Part shown: positions 34,540 through 43,053 of the stretch, piece after piece | Layout of the letters: every line of letters begins with the position of its first letter | How positions within the stretch are numbered: the stretch's first letter is position 1 | Origin: SFTJ01 sp045613305 | GTDB lineage: Bacteria > Bacteroidota > Bacteroidia > Bacteroidales > Muribaculaceae | Length of the DNA stretch: 64,000 nucleotides | Direction: 5' to 3' | Assembly (NCBI GenBank): GCA_045613305.1 | Contig: JAZLAU010000040.1 | Location: forward strand, 28,930 to 92,929 | The notes under the pieces: model-generated | Told to the model about the DNA's origin: nothing | The model's input: the letters and a program-made list of their open reading frames with translations, nothing else | Database searches by the model: none | Program-made: the position numbers and the translations under genes

Positions 34540-35202
34540 ATGAATGTAAAAATTGAAGATAGCTGGAAAAAGGAATTAAATGAAGAGTGGGATAAGGAAT
34601 ACTTTATCAACCTTACCAACTTCATTCGCCAGGAATATGCCACAAAACAAATATTTCCACCCGGCCCACAAATTTTTGCCGCATTCAACTCAACGCCTTT
34701 CGATGAGGTGAAGGTGGTGATAATCGGACAAGACCCTTACCATGACGTAGGGCAAGCCAACGGACTATGCTTTTCTGTTAACGACGGAGTCATGTTCCCA
34801 CCTTCTCTCAGAAATATTTTCAAAGAAATCAAAGACGATATCGGCACCCCAATTCCACAAAGCGGCGACCTATCACGATGGGCGCGCCAAGGCGTATTGC
34901 TGCTCAACTCTGTACTAACTGTTGTTGCCCATAATGCAAACTCACACCAACGCCACGGTTGGGAAACTTTCACCGATAATGTTATTGCTCATCTCGCCAA
35001 CAAACGAAGCAACATAGTTTTCATTTTATGGGGTAAACACGCAATTGAAAAAGGTGCTTTCATCGACCGTTCAAAGCATCTTGTGCTAACATCTGTTCAC
35101 CCGTCACCTCTTTCTGCACATCGCGGATTCTTTGGCAATAAGCACTTCTCCAAAGCCAACAACTATCTCATAGAACATGGAAAAACTCCGATAGAATGGT
35201 AA
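34540..35202 (+). CDS. ung: Uracil-DNA glycosylase
   Basis: It removes uracil from DNA as the first step of base-excision repair. At 220 aa from the chosen ATG it has the normal family length. The water-activating motif GQDPYHDVGQANGLCFSV (catalytic Asp), the ILLNSVLTV-like segment and the DNA-intercalating HPSPLSAHRG loop are all present, as in family 1 UDG. Its last 7 bp overlap the start of the T9SS plug-domain gene (ATGGTAA), so the two are co-transcribed. Confidence 0.96.
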   Translation: MNVKIEDSWKKELNEEWDKEYFINLTNFIRQEYATKQIFPPGPQIFAAFNSTPFDEVKVVIIGQDPYHDVGQANGLCFSVNDGVMFPPSLRNIFKEIKDDIGTPIPQSGDLSRWARQGVLLLNSVLTVVAHNANSHQRHGWETFTDNVIAHLANKRSNIVFILWGKHAIEKGAFIDRSKHLVLTSVHPSPLSAHRGFFGNKHFSKANNYLIEHGKTPIEW

Positions 35203-36461
35203 GACGAATTTTTTACATTATTAATATATATATTATCGCCGGAATTTTAAGCACTCATGCCCAAGTGCTGCACACTAAAATTTTCGACAGCGATTTTAAA
35301 ACACTAAAGGTGTCTCCTATCAGCAACTCCTACTTCCCTCCCATTTGGGTAATGGGACAGGACGAGCCTTTGCTAATATCGTTTGACCACATCAGCGAGG
35401 ACCAATCATACCTCCGATATAGCCTCATACATTGCAATAGCGATTGGCAACAGTCTGATCTTCAAGAAAGCGAATACGTTTCCGGCTTTAATTATGCCGA
35501 TATAAATCACTGCGAATTCTCGTCAAGCACATTTACTCACTATGTGCATTATGAGTTCACTCTCCCAAATGAGAACATGCAGATTCTAAAATCAGGTAAT
35601 TATATCGTGAGAATTTATCATGACGACAACCCAGAGGAAACACTACTTCAAGCTCGCTTTTCTGTTAGCGAAAACACCATGTTGGTGAAATCGGCAGTCA
35701 CATCGCGAACCGATATCGACTATAACGAAAGCCATCAGCAATTATCTGTTACAGTGAGCGGCAAACATAATTATGTAACCGACCCATACAATGACCTCAA
35801 ATTGGTAATTTCCCAAAATTCTCGAACCGACAACGAGGTTACTATTACCAAACCGCTTATGGTTAGTGGCGATAACATTACATATCAACACACACCAGCC
35901 TTGATTTTCCCCGCAGGAAATGAGTTTCGTCGCATTGAAACTATTGCCACAAATGCGCCGTCGATGGGTGTAATTAGTATGCAATATTTTGACCCATTTT
36001 ATCATGCCACACTCCGCACTGATGAGCCTCGTGCCAATGAGCCATACTACTTCGACCAAACTCAACACGGATATTTCACCATACGCAATTGGGAAAGCGA
36101 GCGGTCGCAATCCGAAGCCGATTATATTATAACGCATTTCTCTCTAGACACTGGTGGAGAATTACAAGGCGGGAAAATTTTCATCAACGGAGAATTCACA
36201 GGACAAAAATTCTCTCCCGAATATGAACTAAAATACGATATGGCTTCAGGCCTATACACCATTGATTTACTATTAAAACAGGGTGCCTACAATTACCAAT
36301 ACCTTTGGGTGCCTACCAATTCTGACAAAGGATTTACATCAATGATTGAAGGCGACAAGTATCAAACTGTCAATGAATACCTGTCAAAAGTGTATCTGCG
36401 TGAGCCCGGCGACCGATATGACCGCTTGGTGGGTTTCGGCATAGTTTTTTCAGGCAAATAG
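35196..36461 (+). CDS. Type IX secretion system plug-domain protein (DUF5103)
   Basis: A 421-aa exported protein with signal peptide to about residue 22 (LSTHAQ). The rest is mostly beta-strand, with the conserved PISNSYFPPIWVMGQ-like N-terminal segment and a C-terminal YNYQYLWVPTNSDKG-like stretch. The family is found in Bacteroidota; a member was identified as the periplasmic plug of the SprA translocon of the type IX secretion system. I see no other T9SS gene here, so the presence of a working T9SS cannot be concluded. It is coupled to ung by overlap. Confidence 0.82.
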   Translation: MVRRIFYIINIYIIAGILSTHAQVLHTKIFDSDFKTLKVSPISNSYFPPIWVMGQDEPLLISFDHISEDQSYLRYSLIHCNSDWQQSDLQESEYVSGFNYADINHCEFSSSTFTHYVHYEFTLPNENMQILKSGNYIVRIYHDDNPEETLLQARFSVSENTMLVKSAVTSRTDIDYNESHQQLSVTVSGKHNYVTDPYNDLKLVISQNSRTDNEVTITKPLMVSGDNITYQHTPALIFPAGNEFRRIETIATNAPSMGVISMQYFDPFYHATLRTDEPRANEPYYFDQTQHGYFTIRNWESERSQSEADYIITHFSLDTGGELQGGKIFINGEFTGQKFSPEYELKYDMASGLYTIDLLLKQGAYNYQYLWVPTNSDKGFTSMIEGDKYQTVNEYLSKVYLREPGDRYDRLVGFGIVFSGK

Positions 36462-36495
36462 GATTTATTCAATTTGCCCTTTATTCCTTTTTTAC

Positions 36496-36503
36496 TATCT
36501 TTG
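36496..36503 (+). promoter_or_regulatory. -7 promoter element of tRNA-Arg
   Basis: TATCTTTG is an exact TAnnTTTG match 20 bp before the mature tRNA. Confidence 0.55.
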
Positions 36504-36523
36504 CAATCTCTTATATTACACCT

Positions 36524-36595
36524 GCGCCCATAGTTCAATGGATAGAACACTGGATTCCGGTTCCAACGATTGGGGTTCGACTCCCCATGGGCGTA
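36524..36595 (+). tRNA. tRNA-Arg (anticodon CCG)
   Basis: A 72-nt cloverleaf folds by eye: acceptor GCGCCCA/TGGGCGT (first pair G-T), D stem GTTC/GAAC, anticodon loop TTCCGGT, T arm TGGGG-TTCGACT-CCCCA. The last anticodon-stem pair is C-A. CCA is not encoded. It lies 62 bp after the T9SS plug gene. Confidence 0.92.
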
Positions 36596-36649
36596 CAAAC
36601 TATTTAAATCTTTTTGTAAATATCAGTTTGTCGTTTCACTTGCATTTTA

Positions 36650-36657
36650 CTATATTT
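36650..36657 (+). promoter_or_regulatory. -7-like element before two-TM protein gene
   Basis: TATATTTA is one base off TAnnTTTG and lies 17 bp before the ATG. Confidence 0.35.
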
Positions 36658-36674
36658 ACAAAAATTATTATCGC

Positions 36675-37448
36675 ATGAAAACTTTTGCCTTCGATTCCAT
36701 AGAACGATTTTCTCGATTCAGCGAAACTCGCAACATAAAAAAAGTAATTTGCAATAAATTGTGGAAAGCCTTCAACGAAACTGAAGACTCTGAAACTTAC
36801 ACATTTATGGCAAACGGCACTGTTATGATTGCTGGTAATGGTATAAACCTCAAAGGAACTTGGAATTTCGACACAAAGAGCAAAAAATTCACCATAGGCG
36901 GCAAAAACAGCACTCACACTTTTAGCCTAATTTATGTGGATAGTGTAATTACAGTTCTTAAGCCTGAAGGTAACAACAACTTCTCATTCTTAATCAACGA
37001 AAACAACGAAGAGTTTTTCCATCCAAGGTTCTACCCCGACCTTATTAAATACTTCAGAAACAAATATCCCGAAGTTTCAAATTCTACAAACGACATTGCT
37101 CAAGCCAAAACCGAAGCAAATAGTCAAGAAGACACCGTAGAACAAAAAACAAAAGACGACGCTGAAGAATTGTATTACCAGTTTAATGACAGCAATCGCA
37201 AATGTGGAAACATGGTTGTTGTTTCCATCTTCATCATCGTCTATTTATCTATGTTGCTCTACAATCTTATAGAGTTAAATCAATCATTCTCTGAGGCAAT
37301 TCTTGACGCTTTCACCTACGGAACACTCATCAATATCGCAGTTGCTTTATTGTTTATCAACAAGATTGTAGAAAAAGTGCTCGATAAAATATCTATTGCT
37401 CGTTGGAAGAAAAGCAATCCAACCGATCCTCGCAATAAATATCTGTAA
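36675..37448 (+). CDS. Lipocalin-like / two-transmembrane hypothetical protein
   Basis: I do not recognise a named family. The 257-aa product starts at the ATG at 36675; the longer ORF would begin inside tRNA-Arg. The N-terminal 120 residues alternate short strands (TFMANGTVMIAG, LKGTWNFDTKSKKFTIGG), resembling lipocalin-like single-domain proteins of Bacteroidota. A charged linker follows (120-175, NDIAQAKTEANSQEDTVEQ). Two membrane helices lie near residues 178-200 and 212-235, with a basic tail. The protein is not exported by a signal peptide. It is convergent with the HD gene, 9 bp apart. Confidence 0.7.
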   Translation: MKTFAFDSIERFSRFSETRNIKKVICNKLWKAFNETEDSETYTFMANGTVMIAGNGINLKGTWNFDTKSKKFTIGGKNSTHTFSLIYVDSVITVLKPEGNNNFSFLINENNEEFFHPRFYPDLIKYFRNKYPEVSNSTNDIAQAKTEANSQEDTVEQKTKDDAEELYYQFNDSNRKCGNMVVVSIFIIVYLSMLLYNLIELNQSFSEAILDAFTYGTLINIAVALLFINKIVEKVLDKISIARWKKSNPTDPRNKYL

Positions 37449-37457
37449 CACCCCTCG

Positions 37458-38090
37458 CTACAAATCGTCGCTAATACCCGCCTTGCGTTCAATTATGCCA
37501 GCAGCCAAAGTGTCGGCACACTGAACTATGGTACATAGTGGATAAAGCTTCTTGGCCACATCTTGGTTTTTCATAGCCTCGGCACTTTGCATTGGCAAAT
37601 CCCACGCTCCCATATGCCACCTAATTGCAAGCATCTCGTCGTCATACATTTCAAGACCCATGCACAACAACATGATTACCGATTTCTCACCGTGCCCCAT
37701 AGGAAAATTCTTGTAACTTGTCTTATACCCTTCCGATGCTTCCCATGTGCCTATTGCAGTTTTGCGTTTTTTTGTGGTTCTTACATATATATCCGACTTG
37801 CAAACATCATGCAATAAGCTTGCTATTATAACCTTGTCTTCCGGCACCTCCTTTAGTATGGTTTCATCCATCTGTCCCATTTGCTCTCTCAACATCAGGG
37901 CGCACTTACACACGTTCAAAGAATGCTCCACCAGGCCACCTTCCACATTAAGATGTTGTGAACATGATGCTGGCGCCTCAAAGAAACCCAAATCTTCAAG
38001 TTCGGCTATAACATCTTCCACGCCACCTCTTTCGGTTTGTTTCAACAATCTGATAAACTCATCCTTGTTTTCTAAAACATTTAATTCCAT
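37458..38090 (-). CDS. HD domain-containing hydrolase
   Basis: A 210-aa cytoplasmic HD-superfamily protein. The metal motif is present: His in VEHSLNVC, His-Asp in IASLLHDVCKSD, and later Asp in VQCADTLAAG. This group is common in Bacteroidota and is annotated as a predicted phosphohydrolase of unknown substrate. It lies between the two-TM gene (convergent) and the amidase gene (same strand) but is separated from the amidase by a terminator, so it is probably independent. Confidence 0.85.
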   Translation of the reverse strand: MELNVLENKDEFIRLLKQTERGGVEDVIAELEDLGFFEAPASCSQHLNVEGGLVEHSLNVCKCALMLREQMGQMDETILKEVPEDKVIIASLLHDVCKSDIYVRTTKKRKTAIGTWEASEGYKTSYKNFPMGHGEKSVIMLLCMGLEMYDDEMLAIRWHMGAWDLPMQSAEAMKNQDVAKKLYPLCTIVQCADTLAAGIIERKAGISDDL

Positions 38091-38113
38091 AACTATTTAG
38101 TCCTAATAATTTT

Positions 38114-38141
38114 AGTGCCCACCTTTTTATCGGCGGGCACT
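38114..38141 (-). terminator. Terminator after cell-wall amidase
   Basis: On the minus strand GTGCCCGCC pairs with GGTGGGCAC around GATAAAAA (one bulge), followed by TAAAATTATT. It lies 16 bp past the amidase stop. Confidence 0.75.
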
Positions 38142-38157
38142 TTTGTTATTTATTAAT

Positions 38158-39342
38158 TTAATTTTTCTTTGTCATCTTTGGCAACAAATAAGTTGTCTTA
38201 TCAGCCTTAACCACTACTTCCTCCCATTGGGTTTCATAGCCGTATGCCTCATAACGCAACATATATTTGCCTGGCTTCAAATTATCAAACACAAACACAC
38301 CATTCCATTCCTGGTCAGTGCAATATGCCCTCAACGGACGGCCATTCTTATCAGTCAAATACACCATGGCGTGGTTAATTGGCTTCCATTGGTCATCTGT
38401 TCCTTCTTTAAATTTAAATCTCTCATTATCCATGATTTCGGTAGCCGATTTAACAGCGCCCACTATATAGCCAACCTTTTCGCCCTTGCCGTCATAGTAT
38501 GCACGAATTCCACGATAATATCTCACACCTTCCATTCGGCAATAATCGCGATTTAGCAATCGTTGACGTTCTGGGTCATATGTGTGGAACGAGCCCTCTA
38601 CCAAATAACCCGGCACTCTGTGTTTTAACACAGCATAATAACCATTCACACCAATCCTGTTAGGTGTACCCGGAGGAGTTCCGCCCATAAAGGTGATATC
38701 ACCCACCACAAGAGGTTTTTCTGGAGTGTAATGGCTCCAATAGCTCAACGGATTTTCCCAAACATAAGGATATGCTACTTTAGCCATTTCATCGCTGTGT
38801 TCTTGATATGCCTTTCCTGTTTCTCCGCGGTAAAGTATAACTAAATAATTCACGGTGCTTCCCCTCTTGTGGGCATTGCTATGCAAAGAGATGAAGTAAT
38901 CTGGCTTTAGCGAATCCACTTGACACGCGATACGCTCCAATCCAACAATTTGTTGGTCACCATACTCATCACACTCAGTTTCTGCTCGGTCTCTTCTTGT
39001 TGCAGTACCTTCGCGCTTTGAATGAGGTGAATTTTCATTTACCACACCATCTTCAAGCAACGCCTTTGTCACAAAGCCATTACGAGTTCTGCTCATAATA
39101 ACCTTTGCACCATCTGCCTCAAGCTTCTTTCTTAACTCGAGGCTCTTCCACAGATTACTCTTCGACTCAAAAAAGCCTAAAGTATCCATATACTCATAAT
39201 TAATTGTTGGAGTTGGACGGTCGCCCGTTGTCCATCCTCCATGGCCGGCATTAACATAAATTGTCTTACCTTTCAAACCCTTGGCCGATGCTGGCAGCGC
39301 CAACACGCACATTGTAGCTAAAATAAACAGTAGTTTTTTCAT
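38158..39342 (-). CDS. N-acetylmuramoyl-L-alanine amidase with carboxypeptidase-regulatory-like tail
   Basis: An exported zinc amidase (Amidase_3 fold) that cleaves the amide bond between glycan and stem peptide. At 394 aa it has a signal peptide (1-20). The zinc and catalytic residues are visible: His34 in NAGHGG, Glu59 in FFESK and His154 in SLHSNAH. The C-terminal 80 residues form a beta-sandwich with GYIVGAVKSA, NGRPLRAYC and NLKPGKYMLRYEAYGYET, typical of carboxypeptidase-regulatory-like domains. That domain could hold the enzyme at the surface. The gene stands alone. Confidence 0.88.
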   Translation of the reverse strand: MKKLLFILATMCVLALPASAKGLKGKTIYVNAGHGGWTTGDRPTPTINYEYMDTLGFFESKSNLWKSLELRKKLEADGAKVIMSRTRNGFVTKALLEDGVVNENSPHSKREGTATRRDRAETECDEYGDQQIVGLERIACQVDSLKPDYFISLHSNAHKRGSTVNYLVILYRGETGKAYQEHSDEMAKVAYPYVWENPLSYWSHYTPEKPLVVGDITFMGGTPPGTPNRIGVNGYYAVLKHRVPGYLVEGSFHTYDPERQRLLNRDYCRMEGVRYYRGIRAYYDGKGEKVGYIVGAVKSATEIMDNERFKFKEGTDDQWKPINHAMVYLTDKNGRPLRAYCTDQEWNGVFVFDNLKPGKYMLRYEAYGYETQWEEVVVKADKTTYLLPKMTKKN

Positions 39343-39418
39343 AATGTGCTAAAGTACAAAATAAAGAGCACAAACCAAAATTTTTGACTCATGCTCTTAT
39401 GAAAAATATTCTAACAAT

Positions 39419-40060
39419 TTATTTAACTATAAAAACCTCTACACTCCTATTTAGCGAGCGCCCTCTACTTGTTGAATTATCGCCAAGAGGGCTACCACTA
39501 CCTAAAGCCACCGTGTGAATTCTTCGTGCCGAAATTCCTCTATTAATCAGGTAACGAGCCACCACATCAGCGCGTTTTTGCGATAAAGTGTGCGCATTTC
39601 GCTCTCGCGAATCTGTACTGCCATAGATATAAATATCATATGAATTTCTCGACACTTGCTTGTATATTCTATTGAGATTTGCATCCGAGCCGACTTCTAA
39701 ACTTGTTGAATTTGAACGGAAAACCAAGTCTCCATCTCTATTTAAGCGCACATAAGTCAATCCGCTTTGCTCATCATAATAGTCACCATTCGAATGCGAC
39801 GAATACACATGTTCTCGTTCTCTTCGGTCCTTTTCACGACCAGCTGCTGCACCTGCCACAGCTCCGATTGTTGAGCCCACATGGCTTCCTATATGTCCTC
39901 CATATCGGCCACCCAACAATTCGCCAACAGCGCCACCAACCAATGTGCCACCTATTCCGCCTAATATTGCTCCATTTGTTTCATTATTCCACATAGCGCA
40001 ACTTGTGGTCATCGATATTCCGATAAGCGCCAATATGATATTTCTAACTATTGCTTTCAT
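39419..40060 (-). CDS. OmpA family lipoprotein with glycine zipper
   Basis: A 213-aa outer-membrane lipoprotein. Cys21 follows TTS as lipobox. Residues 30-75 are a Gly-rich zipper (GAILGGIGGTLVGGAVGELL), and the C-terminal 100 residues are an OmpA-like peptidoglycan-binding domain: VYIYGSTDS-like strand, SQKRADVVARYLINRGI and NRSVEVFI. This combination matches YiaD-like Bacteroidota envelope proteins that tie the outer membrane to peptidoglycan. No neighbour is co-transcribed. Confidence 0.92.
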   Translation of the reverse strand: MKAIVRNIILALIGISMTTSCAMWNNETNGAILGGIGGTLVGGAVGELLGGRYGGHIGSHVGSTIGAVAGAAAGREKDRREREHVYSSHSNGDYYDEQSGLTYVRLNRDGDLVFRSNSTSLEVGSDANLNRIYKQVSRNSYDIYIYGSTDSRERNAHTLSQKRADVVARYLINRGISARRIHTVALGSGSPLGDNSTSRGRSLNRSVEVFIVK

Positions 40061-40201
40061 AACGTTCCTTTTTTATTTATTTTGACTCTATTCTTCAAAA
40101 ATGGTTTAAAACCATCACACCTTATTGGCAATTTGGCTCACTATTTTTCTTTTTTTAGGCAGCTCCTAACATTTTATACTCAAATACCACTACATTTTTT
40201 G

Positions 40202-40209
40202 TAATTTTG
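40202..40209 (+). promoter_or_regulatory. -7 promoter element of tcdA
   Basis: TAATTTTG is an exact TAnnTTTG match 23 bp before the ATG. Confidence 0.6.
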
Positions 40210-40232
40210 CACAAATAGCAAAACTATAACAA

Positions 40233-40985
40233 ATGAATTCATCGCCAAAAGACATATTCAATCGCACCGAGCTTCTATTAGGAGAGCAATTTATGGATGC
40301 AATTGCTCATAAAAAGGTAATAATTTTCGGTGTTGGTGGTGTTGGAAGCTGGTGTGCCGAGGGACTAATTCGCTCCGGACTTAATCATCTCACAATAGTT
40401 GATTCTGATTGTGTTGCCATCACTAACATTAATCGCCAAATGATGGCCACAACCAAAACCATCGGACAACCTAAAGTTGATGCCCTAAAAGAAAAATTAC
40501 TTGACATTAACCCCAACGCAAACATTCAGGCTATTAACGCAATTTATTCTGAAGAAACAGCCGAGTCTTTTAATCTCGAACAATACGACTACATAATTGA
40601 TTGCATCGATAGTCTCAAACACAAGTCTAATTTGATTCTGCATGCTTGTAGAACTAATGCAAAGTTTTTCTCTTCAATGGGAGCCGCACTAAAATTAGAC
40701 CCTACAAAAATACACATTAGTGAATTTTGGAAAGTGCAAGGTTGTCCATTGGCCAGAGCACTTCGCAACAAATTCAAAAACTCAAAGACATATCCAAAAC
40801 ACAAATTCTTATGTGTATATAGCGATGAACTCCTAACCAATAAAGGCAAAGCACTGGCCGATGCCAACGGACAATGGGATAATTCAAAAGCACAAATCAA
40901 CGGTTCACTCGTTCACATAACAGCCATTTTTGGTTTGCATCTGTCAAGTCTTGTAATGATGGATATAAACAAAAATATAAGTTGA
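40233..40985 (+). CDS. tcdA: tRNA threonylcarbamoyladenosine dehydratase
   Basis: It is an E1-like enzyme (ThiF/MoeB family) that cyclises t6A37 to ct6A in tRNAs for ANN codons. At 250 aa it has the nucleotide-binding GVGGVGSWCAEGLIRSG (residues 33-49), the NINRQMMATT and DCIDSLKHK segments, and a conserved C-terminus. The adenylating Arg/Asp residues align by eye. A t6A-synthase-type gene lies at 18341 in the same window but not in the same operon. The gene has its own promoter and a very strong terminator. Confidence 0.94.
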   Translation: MNSSPKDIFNRTELLLGEQFMDAIAHKKVIIFGVGGVGSWCAEGLIRSGLNHLTIVDSDCVAITNINRQMMATTKTIGQPKVDALKEKLLDINPNANIQAINAIYSEETAESFNLEQYDYIIDCIDSLKHKSNLILHACRTNAKFFSSMGAALKLDPTKIHISEFWKVQGCPLARALRNKFKNSKTYPKHKFLCVYSDELLTNKGKALADANGQWDNSKAQINGSLVHITAIFGLHLSSLVMMDINKNIS

Positions 40986-41009
40986 CGTTTACAAGTATTT
41001 AAATTCTAT

Positions 41010-41052
41010 AAACACGAAGGGCTGAATTCATGGAATTCAGCCCTTCGTGTTT
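41010..41052 (+). terminator. 20-bp stem terminator after tcdA
   Basis: AAACACGAAGGGCTGAATTC is followed by ATG and then its exact reverse complement. It lies 25 bp past the tcdA stop. The stem is symmetric and may also stop minus-strand transcription. Confidence 0.85.
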
Positions 41053-41102
41053 ATTCAATGCTATATATTATCCATTTTTACTTTATGTTATACTCTTTTA
41101 GC

Positions 41103-41137
41103 AAAAAAAAGAGTAAATCTTTCGATTTACTCTTTTC
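41103..41137 (-). terminator. Terminator after tRNA-Ser
   Basis: On the minus strand AAAAGAGTAAATC pairs with GATTTACTCTTTT around GAAA, followed by TTTT. It begins 4 bp beyond the tRNA 3' end. Confidence 0.9.
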
Positions 41138-41140
41138 ATC

Positions 41141-41228
<88 letters not shown>

Positions 41229-41342
41229 AGATGTCGTGTCAACTGTTTCGTTGTTTTGACGTGTGCAAAGTTATGAAGTTTTTCCTAATCTGCAAAATCT
41301 TTTTCAAAAAAAATCATCTTTTTGTTTAATTTTCTTCATTTT

Positions 41343-42467
41343 TTACTTCTTCAAAGATCTAAACATCATTTTGGCCACTTCAAAGTATGTTTTTTCCGCA
41401 TCATTCAATGCTTCTTTTATTGTAAAATAATCAGTGAGAGCAAATATTTTATCCACCCCACTCTCATATATTTCCTCATATCCATCGCCCATATCTCCAA
41501 CCAAAGCCATTACCGGTATGTTTTTTCTTTTGCAAGCGCTTGCCACTCCATACACCACTTTACCGAAACATGTTTGTTTGTCGATACGGCCTTCACCAGT
41601 TATAACCACATCCACATCTTCGAGCATTGCGTCAAATTCCGTTATTTCTATTACAGCATCCGCTCCCGATTGCTTCTTTGCATTCATGAAGGCCATCAAG
41701 GCAGCCCCTAATCCGCCCGATGCTCCCGAGCCACGCATTTCATCAACATCAACTCCAAATTTACGCTTAATGCAATCTCTATAATTACACATTCCTGATT
41801 CAAGCAATTCAATGTCATATTCCGACGCTCCCTTTTGTGAGGCATATGTTTTTGTGGCGCCACTAGGTCCACACAATGGGTTTCTAACATCACACAGCAC
41901 AATTACTTCGGTTGAATGTAATCTCTCATCTATTCCCGATACGTCAATATCATCTACCTTAATCAAGTCTTCACCTCTACCATGCAGTACATTGCCAAAT
42001 TTATCTTTAAGCTTAACGCCCAAGGCACTCAAGCATCCCATTCCGCCATCGTTTGTCGCCGAACCTCCTATAGCAACATACAGTCTTCGGCACCCTCTTC
42101 CCAGAGCATCTGATATCAGTTGTCCGGTTCCATATGTAGAAGTCAGCATTGGGTTATATTCTTCTTTACTCAAAAGCGTGAGTCCAGATGCCGATGCCAT
42201 CTCTATTACTGCCGTGTCTTCATTTATAATACCATATTGAGCTTCTACCATCCTACCCAAAGGATCATCCACCAATACACTTACCTTACGGCCGCCCATT
42301 GTTGTGACAATCGCGTCAACAGTTCCTTCGCCTCCATCAGCCATCAAAACATATCTACATTCCACATCCGAGCCAATCACACAATGTGCTGCCTCAACAA
42401 GTAACTCCGAAGTCCTCTTACTACTTATAGTTCCCTTAAAAGAATCTGATGCAAACAGCAGTTTCAT
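41343..42467 (-). CDS. Glycerate 2-kinase (GlxK/GarK family)
   Basis: It phosphorylates D-glycerate to 2-phosphoglycerate, feeding glycolysis. At 374 aa it has the family length. Typical segments are the N-terminal LFASDSFKGTISS, MADGGEGTVDAIV, the YGTGQLISDALGRG helix, IGGSATNDGGMG, and DVVITGEGRIDKQT near residue 285. It has no sugar-acid pathway neighbours here. A weak -7-like element (minus-strand TAACTTTA, 42492-42499) lies 25 bp upstream. Confidence 0.93.
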   Translation of the reverse strand: MKLLFASDSFKGTISSKRTSELLVEAAHCVIGSDVECRYVLMADGGEGTVDAIVTTMGGRKVSVLVDDPLGRMVEAQYGIINEDTAVIEMASASGLTLLSKEEYNPMLTSTYGTGQLISDALGRGCRRLYVAIGGSATNDGGMGCLSALGVKLKDKFGNVLHGRGEDLIKVDDIDVSGIDERLHSTEVIVLCDVRNPLCGPSGATKTYASQKGASEYDIELLESGMCNYRDCIKRKFGVDVDEMRGSGASGGLGAALMAFMNAKKQSGADAVIEITEFDAMLEDVDVVITGEGRIDKQTCFGKVVYGVASACKRKNIPVMALVGDMGDGYEEIYESGVDKIFALTDYFTIKEALNDAEKTYFEVAKMMFRSLKK

Positions 42468-42491
42468 TCTATTTTCCTTTTTTATTAAGCA

Positions 42492-42499
42492 TAAAGTTA
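42492..42499 (-). promoter_or_regulatory. -7-like element of glycerate kinase gene
   Basis: On the minus strand this reads TAACTTTA, one base off TAnnTTTG, 25 bp before the ATG. Confidence 0.35.
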
Positions 42500-42513
42500 G
42501 TAAAAATATAATT

Positions 42514-42548
42514 AAAAAAATGAGTGCTGCCTTTATAAAAGCAGCACC
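42514..42548 (-). terminator. Terminator of the GH3/beta-barrel operon
   Basis: On the minus strand GTGCTGC pairs with GCAGCAC around TTTTATAAAG, followed by a TTTTTTT run (42514-42520). It lies 23 bp past the beta-barrel stop. Confidence 0.85.
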
Positions 42549-42570
42549 CTATGCAATAATTTTCATTTAA

Positions 42571-43038
42571 TTAGAAGTGATAAACTATACCTGTGCTAAT
42601 CACACCTTGGTCTAAATCGTCATCGCTCCAACTATATTTACCTTGAATATTCCAAGTAAACGAATCGGTTAAAGCGTATTCAATACCTGCACCAAGATTA
42701 AATCCCACAAAACCCTTGCCATGGTCTAAAACATTGAAATGAGAGTAGTGAAGGCCCACCAATGGATACAACTTTAAGTTTGCTGGCAAAGATAGCAAAT
42801 AGTGTATATCTAGGTTCAAATCCCATTCCTTAACACCATCGTTTTCAAAAAAATTCTCCCACGACAATTCGCCTCTCACATGGTCAGTAATTCCATACTG
42901 ACCCTTAACACCCAAGCCAAATCCTTTTTGTTCTGTTGGATACGAGATGTTAACACCCACGTTAACATCACCTTTTTCTGCCATTGCAGCAACAGTGCTC
43001 AAAAAGATGGCACAAATAGTTAATAAAATCTTTTTCAT
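42571..43038 (-). CDS. Small outer-membrane beta-barrel protein (copy 1)
   Basis: A 155-aa exported protein with signal peptide (about 1-20, ending AMA). The mature part alternates strands and turns, with Gly/Asn turns and aromatic girdle residues, and ends in the Phe of VYHF, a BAM targeting signal. About eight strands fit the OmpX/OmpW-like single-barrel class. It shares a plan and several motifs (EL..FF.NDD.K.WD, YP.VG..YSH, GAGIEY) with the gene at 62166. It is the last gene of the Cys-rich/GH3/barrel operon, 15 bp after the GH3 gene. Confidence 0.85.
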   Translation of the reverse strand: MKKILLTICAIFLSTVAAMAEKGDVNVGVNISYPTEQKGFGLGVKGQYGITDHVRGELSWENFFENDGVKEWDLNLDIHYLLSLPANLKLYPLVGLHYSHFNVLDHGKGFVGFNLGAGIEYALTDSFTWNIQGKYSWSDDDLDQGVISTGIVYHF

Positions 43039-43053
43039 AATACTCTAATTAAA

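Noticed and set aside
36570..36674. Longer start of the two-TM protein inside tRNA-Arg
   Set aside because: It would begin in the tRNA T arm; the ATG at 36675 follows a -7-like element and is more plausible.
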